Positions 57,657-64,000 of a DNA stretch of 64,000 nt are shown here, one piece after another (position 1 is the stretch's first letter; each line of letters begins with the position of its first letter). A model generated the notes under the pieces. The model worked only from the letters and a program-made list of their open reading frames with translations. It was not told where the DNA came from and ran no database searches. The position numbers and the translations under genes were made by a program. Source of the DNA: Benincasa hispida (lineage: Eukaryota; Streptophyta; Magnoliopsida; Cucurbitales; Cucurbitaceae); the NCBI RefSeq assembly GCF_009727055.1, contig NC_052352.1, positions 20,951,085 to 21,015,084 of the forward strand, read 5' to 3'.

Positions 57657-59324
57657 TGTTGCTCGTATTTATGAAGTGGAAATATGAATGATATGCGTTG
57701 ATAGATTTGCGTTGTGCACACAAGTTTCCCTAGCGGAATTCAAGTGTAAATTCCTTTGAGTTTCCTGGTAAGTCCAGGGTCGAACACAGGGACTTGTGAA
57801 AATAGATTACATTGGTAATTTTGATGAAAACTTTGTGGTAACCAAGTAAAAAAATAAGTGTTGGGTTTGTTGTTTGCGTTGATGAAAAAGAAATAAATAA
57901 AGGTGGCGGATTTGAGAAAAGAAAGTTGCATTGATAGATGCAATAAGTATGCGATGAACGGGTTGAAAAGATCTTTAGCTAGCATTACTTGGGAATGCGT
58001 TAAACTATGCGATCATATTACAACCATGCACAACAAGTCATTTTCCAATGTAAATGCGATGCTCCTAAATCTAGGACGTTGAATGCAAAATGTCCATAAA
58101 GCTCATCCCTAAGTCTCTACTCTTATCCTATGCAATGATGCAAAATGATGAAAGTAAAGTGACCGCATACAATCATATCATATCTCTAGGATTCATGCAA
58201 TGCGTTGATAACAAATAGTGCTCATTCCTAAGCGCCTATCTCTCATTTATTCGTTCTAATCTGGCTCTTCTAAGTCTAGATTCTAACCTGACCTTCCCAA
58301 GTCTAGATCCTGTCCTTAGACTACCCTTCCAAGTATCTCTAATGGACGAATAAAGCATACATAAACAAGATAATCACAAAGAATGAAGATTCCCTAGTTG
58401 TGCTAGCTAAATGTTTCTCAACCCATTCAACTAATTTAGCTACTCATGTGTGAATAATAGAGAGTGAACAGATATAGAGAAAGAAATCCCATTCTTATAA
58501 ATGAGTTGAGTACAAAATGACGATGGAAAGTAAAGGTAGAGAGCCTGGTAGCAATTCCTTGCTGACCGAGGCTTTTTACACTGAAATCTCTATTCTAATC
58601 TAAAGATGTTCTCGCTTCAGCAGGCGTCGGCCCGTTCTTTGTCCTTGGAGCTTCTAACGCTCTCCCAAGCTTACCGAAACGATCTACTGGCACAACTTCT
58701 TCCCTCGCGTCTGCCTTAAAATGAAAGAAAACTAAGAACACAGACATGCGACTTATGGAACAAAAGATTGTAAAAAGGGTGAACCCCTTTTCTGAAGAAT
58801 GCACTTGGTATTTATAGAGCATCTATGGTGAAAGGCGGCTTCTCTCTCCTGGTTGTACAGATGGGACAGTTTCAATTCCAGATTGATGTGCCACATAATT
58901 GTCACCGATAAAGCTGAATGTACTTTATGACCGTTATCGGCTGTCAACTTAATTTGGATTCGACTGTCATCAGCTTTCTGTCCCATCGCTCTTAATTATC
59001 CTTTCACCCGGATGCGCTCACCATGTTGCACTGACCAAGTTGTGGTGATCCTTCTCAGGCGAATGTATGCGAGCACGATCAACGCAAAGCCTTGCGGTGA
59101 AGTTGAGCTCGACAAATGATTTCCTATGATCGCAATCTTACATTGCGTTAACACATATTCCGCACAAAAATATAAAGATCAACTATTCTAATGCGCCAAA
59201 TGCATGCGACCACAATATTATAGAATTTATGCTTAATGGACACAATTTAACATATTTCATCAACGCAATACAACATTGTTTAAGAACTTAGCACTATGAT
59301 AACGTGCATTTCTGCTCGTTATCA
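57657..59324 (-). mobile_element. 3' LTR of element D (family G3)
   Basis: It starts TGATAACGAGCAGAAATGCAC at 59324 and ends near GAGCAACA at 57657, 1668 bp, against 1643 bp for the solo copy at 28248. A minus-strand TATAAATA lies at 58809-58816. Its tip forms a 12-bp stem with one mismatch around GAAA. Confidence 0.85.
58809..58816 (-). promoter_or_regulatory. TATA box, LTR of D
   Basis: Minus-strand TATAAATA, in U3. Confidence 0.55.
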
Positions 59325-59360
59325 CACCCCCAAATTTAAACAATGTTTGTTCTCAAGCAT
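59325..59360 (-). promoter_or_regulatory. Polypurine tract and upstream stem of D
   Basis: TTTAAATTTGGGGGTG (59340-59325) touches the LTR. ATGCTTG, AGAA, CAAACAT (59360-59343) form the stem with a mismatch. Confidence 0.75.
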
Positions 59361-60620
59361 AAGCTAAAGATTCCTTTATCAAGTCAACCGCAAAGTTCTT
59401 TTCCTAGATTTCTCAAGAATACTTCGTTCAAATCGTATATACCAGAATTTCCTTAAGTCTTATTCAAGTCTCTTCTTAAAATATTTCTAAGACCTAGGGA
59501 CTACAAGTTTACCTTTCAAAAGGACTTTACTAAATACCAGAACATCGCATGATTTATTTCAAAAAAAAAGAAAATTTTCTTCCGGGATATCAAATGATTT
59601 TATCCTTGCACAAAAATTTTCTTCATTGCTTTTTTTTTTCTGACCTTGCACTGATCCAAGTGCCTTGCCTTCGTTTTAGCTTGCCCCCACGTATGTCATG
59701 CGGACATCCAACTACGAGCAATGCACTCTTTTCAGACTAAACACATACCAATTTGGCAGTGGAGTTGCGGTCATTGATTTATGCATAGATTCTGGTGACT
59801 TATTTTCATTTTGGCTTGCCCCCACGTGTATCATGCGGACATCCAACTACAGGTAAGTGCCTTTCACAACTTAACTCTTATCAACATGGGTTTCTCATTG
59901 CGTTGACAGTAGAGTTGTTATTCTAAAAAATATAACTTTTTTTTTTAAGAAAATAGCATGGCTGGAAAAAAATACCCCACCCCCAAATTTAAAATGCAAC
60001 AATGTCCTCATCACTGCCAAGAGAATAAAATAAGTCATGTGATGGTCATAGAATGCGTTGTAAAGAGAGTTGAAAGAAAGCTAGCCCCTAACTTTGCGAA
60101 ATATTTCATGAGGTGACTATCTTAAGATTAAGTTGACTCTAATATATACGAAAGAAATAGAAGCATAGTTTTCATCATTGAAATCATACTTGGCAAAGAA
60201 ACAGAATGCGGTAACAAACTAAATTTATCTATGTCAAATGATTGCGGTGATTAAAGATGATGCAGTGATAAAATTTTGAAGACTAAAATGCAATGTGATA
60301 GCATAAAATTGGAAATAAAGATAAGGAAGAGTACACCCCCAAATTTTGCACTGTCGCCTGCATTGTATTGATGTATCCATCTTTGCGGCGATCTCTCTTC
60401 TTTGGGTTGCGGTGATGGAGTAAGATAAGTACTTTGTCACGTAACATCTCCGCAATCCAGCGCCTCGATCGTTGCAAGAAAAACAAAGAGAGGATCAAAT
60501 TATTTTAAACAAAATAAAACTCGTTATCGCATTTTTTTTTTTTTAGAAGTAAAATTCAGTAAGATTTAGATAGCTAAATACTAGTAAAATAGACGAAGAA
60601 ATAAGAGTTCAAGAATCATG
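59361..60620 (-). other. 3' UTR of element D with duplicated motif
   Basis: Non-coding. The ~50-nt motif is at 59668-59719 and 59807-59853. Further purine tracts TTTTAAATTTGGGGGTGGGG (59994-59975) and AAAATTTGGGGGTGTA (60354-60339) lie upstream, so D has three such tracts in all. Confidence 0.65.
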
Positions 60621-61850
60621 TAGGGGGTAATCCGGGTCTTTCAGCTTCATGGAGACTTTTTCTGGCTAAAAATCACCTCTGCAATATGCTTTAACTCATT
60701 GTCCATTAACCTTAAATGTCCAGCTACCATCCTCAGTGATTAGCTCCACCGCACCATGTAGAAATATTTCTTTAATGATGAAGGGACCAGACCAGGGTGA
60801 TTTTAATTTTCCCAGGAAGAGCCGCAGTCTTGAATTGAAGAGTAAGACCTATTGCCCGACTTGAAGGTTCTTACCGCATTTGCGTTTGTCATGCCAGCGC
60901 TTGGGGCGCTCCTTATAAATCTTCGCATTCTCATATGCGTTGATCCTCCATTCTTCTAGCTCGACCAGCTGTATTTTTCACGCGTCTTCTGCTTTCTTCA
61001 AATCATTATTCAGCTTCTTGACCGCCCACAGTGCCTTATACTTCAACTCCAAAGGCAAATGACACGCCTTGCCAAATACCAACGCATAGGGGGACATACC
61101 TATTGGTGTTTTATATGCAGTCTGCCTACAATGCATCGTCAAGTTTCGTTGTCCAATCTTTCCATGAAGGCTTTACTACCTTCTCAAGCATCAACTTAAT
61201 TTCACGATTGGACACTTCAGCTCTTTGATATTATGATTGACAAAGTGGGATCCTTTATCACTTATGATGGCATGCGAAGTTCCAAAACGAGTGAAAATAT
61301 TTTTCTTCAGGAATTGGGAGACTATCGCCGCATCATTTACGACGCATGCTATTGCCTCTACCCACTTGGAGACATAATCGACGGCCAATAAAATGTAATG
61401 CTTGCCATGTGAATGAGGGAATGGTCCCATGAAATCAATCCCCCATATGTCGAATAATTCCAGCTCCAAGATAGTGTCCATTGGCATTGCGTTCTTCCAT
61501 GAAATGTTGTCTGTGCGTTTGACACCTGATCACATTTCATTGGCATAGTCAGCACATCCTTAAATAATGTGGGCCAAAAAATCCCTTTTGCAAACTTAGC
61601 TGCAGTGCGCTACCTCCAATCCACACCATTATGGTGAGTATGGGCATGTAACAAATATGCGTTGTAAGCAGCATTCGGACGCATATCGAATAATCTGGTA
61701 ATGCACCTCTTTATCAGATTTGGCTTCATCCCAATAATAATGTTTGCAGTCCGTTGTTGAGCTTCTTCTGTTGATGATAGTGTAATTTCAGGAAATTGCT
61801 TACAACACAATATTTAACGATGTCTGCATACAGGGTAATTTCTTCTATGT
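60621..61850 (-). pseudogene. Gypsy element D integrase, with internal deletion
   Basis: Frameshifted zinc region, then the core [20 protein letters not shown] (first Asp, about 61435) and [13 protein letters not shown] (second Asp, about 61250). Directly after this about 70-80 bp are missing compared with A: the text jumps to codons for AEVSNREIK (Glu, about 61212) in another frame. The [12 protein letters not shown] region is also shortened near 61130. The C-terminal part [16 protein letters not shown], RWHDKRKCGKNLQVGQ, GAVELITEDG, FKVNGQ reaches about 60660. Confidence 0.82.
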
Positions 61851-63330
61851 GAAATAACTGTCATCTCGGAAACACGGCACTCACCTCAGTCTCATTGTGG
61901 TCAACTTCAGGATTTTTCCAGTCTAAGACAAACGATCCGCAACCTGATTCTCTATCCCTTTTCGATCAATTATTTCGATATCAAATTCTTGAAGGAAAGA
62001 ACACATCTAATCAACCTCGGGCTTTTGCATCCTTCTTTTTCATTAAGTATTTTGATCGCCGAGTGATCAGTGTGGAATGAGTATTTGGTTCCCAACATAT
62101 ATGCCCGGAATTTCTCTAACGTTAAAATCAAGCCAGGAGTTCTTTCTCTGTAGTGGTATAATTTGTTTTTGCGCAGGGTTTAAAGGTTTTAATTGCATAT
62201 GTGATGGGGTGAAAAATTGTTTTTTCTCGTTTGCACAAAGCTGCTCCCATTGCATACCCGCTTGCGTCGCACATGATTTTCAAATGAACATGTCTAGTCT
62301 GGGCACAATTCAGTACGGGTGCAGTAATCAGCGCATCTTTTAAAACTCTGAATGCGTTGAGGCAGTTGTTGTCAAACTCAAATTTTCTGTTAGTCTCTAG
62401 CAACGCACTCAGTGGTCGTGCTATCTTAGAAAAGTCCTTGACAAATTTATAGAATCCAGCATGCCTCAAGAAGCTTCGCACAACCTTTACGCTGGTTGGA
62501 GGTGGAAGCTTTTCAATTGCATCGATCTTTGCTTTGTCCACCTCCAACCCATCCTGGGAGACTTTATGTCCCAACACTATACCCTCCTTGACCATGAAAT
62601 GACATTTTTTCCAGTTGAGCACCAAATTCGTCTCTTCACATCTTTTTAGAATCTTCTCCAAGTTGGCTAGGCAGACTTCATAAGTGTTCCCATAAACGGA
62701 GAAATCATCCATAAATATTTTCATTGAGTCCTCGAGATAATCTGAAAAGATCGCCATCATGCACCTTTGGAACGTGCTTGGTGCATTGCAGAGGCCAAAT
62801 GGCATGCGGCAAAAAGCGAATGTCCCATACCGATAGGTGAATGTGGTCTTGTCTTAATCTTCAGAAGCTATCATGATTTGATTGTATCCGGCATACTCAT
62901 CCAAGAAATAGTAAAAATCATTCCCTGCTAGTCGGTCTAGCATTTGATCGATGAATGGCAGGGGGAAATGATCTTTCTTTGTGGCCGCATTCAGTTTGCG
63001 GTAGTCCATGTATATGCGCCATCCAGTGATGGTCCTTTGCGGTATTAATTCGTTGTTCTCATTTGGGACTACCGTCATTCCGCCCTTCTTCAGCATACAT
63101 TGCACGAGGCTGACCCACGTGCTATCTGCTATGGGGTAGATAATGCCTGCATCTAGTCATTTGACAATCTTCTTCTTGACGACCTCCTTCATCGCAAAGT
63201 TGAGTCTGCGTTGATGTTCAATTGTTGCTTTGTGGTTATCTTCAAGATGAATGTGGTGCATGCAGTACGCGGGGCTTATTCCTCTGATGTCAGCGAGCAT
63301 CCAGGCAATTACTCGCACATGCTCATCAAC
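61851..63330 (-). pseudogene. Gypsy element D reverse transcriptase and RNase H
   Basis: Minus strand: CMLKKGGMTVVPNENNELIP (about 63095), GWRIYMDYRKLNAATKKDHF, FYYFLDEYAGYNQI, a stop near 62856, YGTFAFCRMPFGLCNAPSTF and KIFMDDFSVYG (about 62715) with both catalytic Asp intact. The ORF from 62805 runs 226 codons to 62128, through LRHAGFYKFVKDFS, LKIMCDASGYAMGAAL and [11 protein letters not shown]. The third RNase H part ([12 protein letters not shown]) and EFDIEIIDRKG, NQVADRLS are in shifted frames (62090-61910). D is the best preserved RT of the window after A. Confidence 0.88.
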
Positions 63331-64000
63331 ACATTCTCCTAATCTTTGTTGAGCGCAGAGGAAATAATCACTGGCAGCTTCTCATTTTGCCCCAAAAATG
63401 CGTACTTCAAATGAGTTGGTAGGGTCTTTAGTTCAAGTGTTGGTGGCTCCACTAAGGAAGGTTGCATTGTTTTTCTTTCTTCTGTTGGCTCTATTTCTTG
63501 CTTTGCGATCATTTCTTCTTCCTTGTTTGTTTTTGTTACGATCGCATTGTAGGCAACAATGGATGCGCTGGCATCCTATTCTTCATACTCTTCATCAGAC
63601 TTTTCTTCTTCAATCAAATTCAGATCATCATCAGAATCTTGCAGGTCTTCTTCGTCCGAAAACTTCATGGCACGAATTATATTAAATTTGAGCTTCTGTC
63701 CGTTAATACTCAAAGTGATTTATCCTTTATACACATCAATTTGAGCACGACCCGTTGATAGAAAAGGTCGCCCCAAAATGATGGGCACATCTTTGTCGAC
63801 CTCATAGTCTAAGATGATGAAGTCAGCTGGCAAGATAAATTTGTCAATTGTTAATAACACATCTTTCACCTTACCTTATGGATGAACCAGAGATCTGTCG
63901 GCCAGTTTGAGAGTCATTGATATGGGCACAAGTTGCCTCACATTTAATTGTCTAAAAATTGACAGTGGCATCAAATTATGCTGGCCTCCAAGTCACACAA
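63331..64000 (-). pseudogene. Gypsy element D protease (partial) and Pro-RT linker
   Basis: At the window edge the active-site loop reads CDLEASII followed by a frameshift, then MPLSIFRQLNVRQL (about 63965). The expected DLG is DLE and one A is missing after it. [19 protein letters not shown] and [18 protein letters not shown] (about 63790) are the second half of the protease. An acidic linker (DEEDLQDSDDDLNLIEEE, about 63640) leads to LKTLPTHLKYAFLG (63425), where RT begins. Confidence 0.82.

Larger units (their letters stand above)
57657..64000 (-). mobile_element. Ty3/gypsy element D, 3' part, running off the window
   Basis: Minus strand: protease end (64000), linker, RT/RNase H, integrase, 3' UTR, purine tract, 3' LTR. 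The 5' half is outside. Its LTR is family G3. It is inserted in the leader of G; GTCAT (57656-57652 minus) is the expected target duplication, unverifiable here. Confidence 0.88.

Overview
This is repeat-dense nuclear DNA from a flowering plant, with no intact gene. It is AT-rich and eukaryotic: spliced-gene debris, tRNA-primed LTR retrotransposons, a CACTA transposon end and a 5S-bearing Cassandra-type element. A eudicot, possibly a cucurbit, is my guess from general resemblance of the LTRs; nothing in the window proves it. All coding sequence recognised is retrotransposon gag/pol, broken by stops and frameshifts, plus one exon-sized fragment of clathrin heavy chain.

Layout. 1-8.6 kb: a truncated Ty3/gypsy LTR, AT-rich DNA with the clathrin fragment, a solo gypsy LTR (4716-6645), a CACTA end (7472) and an AT-rich inverted repeat. 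8.6-14 kb: an old Ty1/copia element E (+), split by a solo copia LTR (10752-12729). 13963-34818: gypsy element B (-), inserted in E; its 3' LTR is split by gypsy element A (+, 14203-25404, both LTRs, TSD AAGGG, 436-bp assembly gap), and its 3' ORF is split by a solo gypsy LTR (28248-29890). 34819-53559: copia element F (-), inserted in the RT of B. The 3' LTR of F lies in four pieces, separated by a solo copia LTR (35805-37910), a second solo copia LTR (38173-43460) that itself holds gypsy derivative C, and a solo gypsy LTR (43749-47232) that holds another (45046-46628). 53560-57656: a Cassandra-like element, copia and gypsy LTR fragments, and the 5' end of copia element G (+). 57657-64000: gypsy element D (-), running off the window.

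The nest was worked out by matching 5-bp target-site duplications across each insert and checking that host sequence rejoins. The deepest chain is E > B > F > solo copia LTR > C.

The gypsy elements A, B, C and D share a tRNA-Asp-type primer site where visible, a DLG-type protease, FMDDF-type RT, HHCC/DDE integrase and a long 3' UTR. That UTR carries a conserved, mostly duplicated ~50-nt motif between two polypurine-like tracts. The LTR-adjacent tract is flanked by two stem-loops, one of which shows compensatory base changes between LTR families. The copia elements F and G have ~2.5-kb leaders with degenerate arrays of CGATCG. These non-coding structures are the least explained features here.
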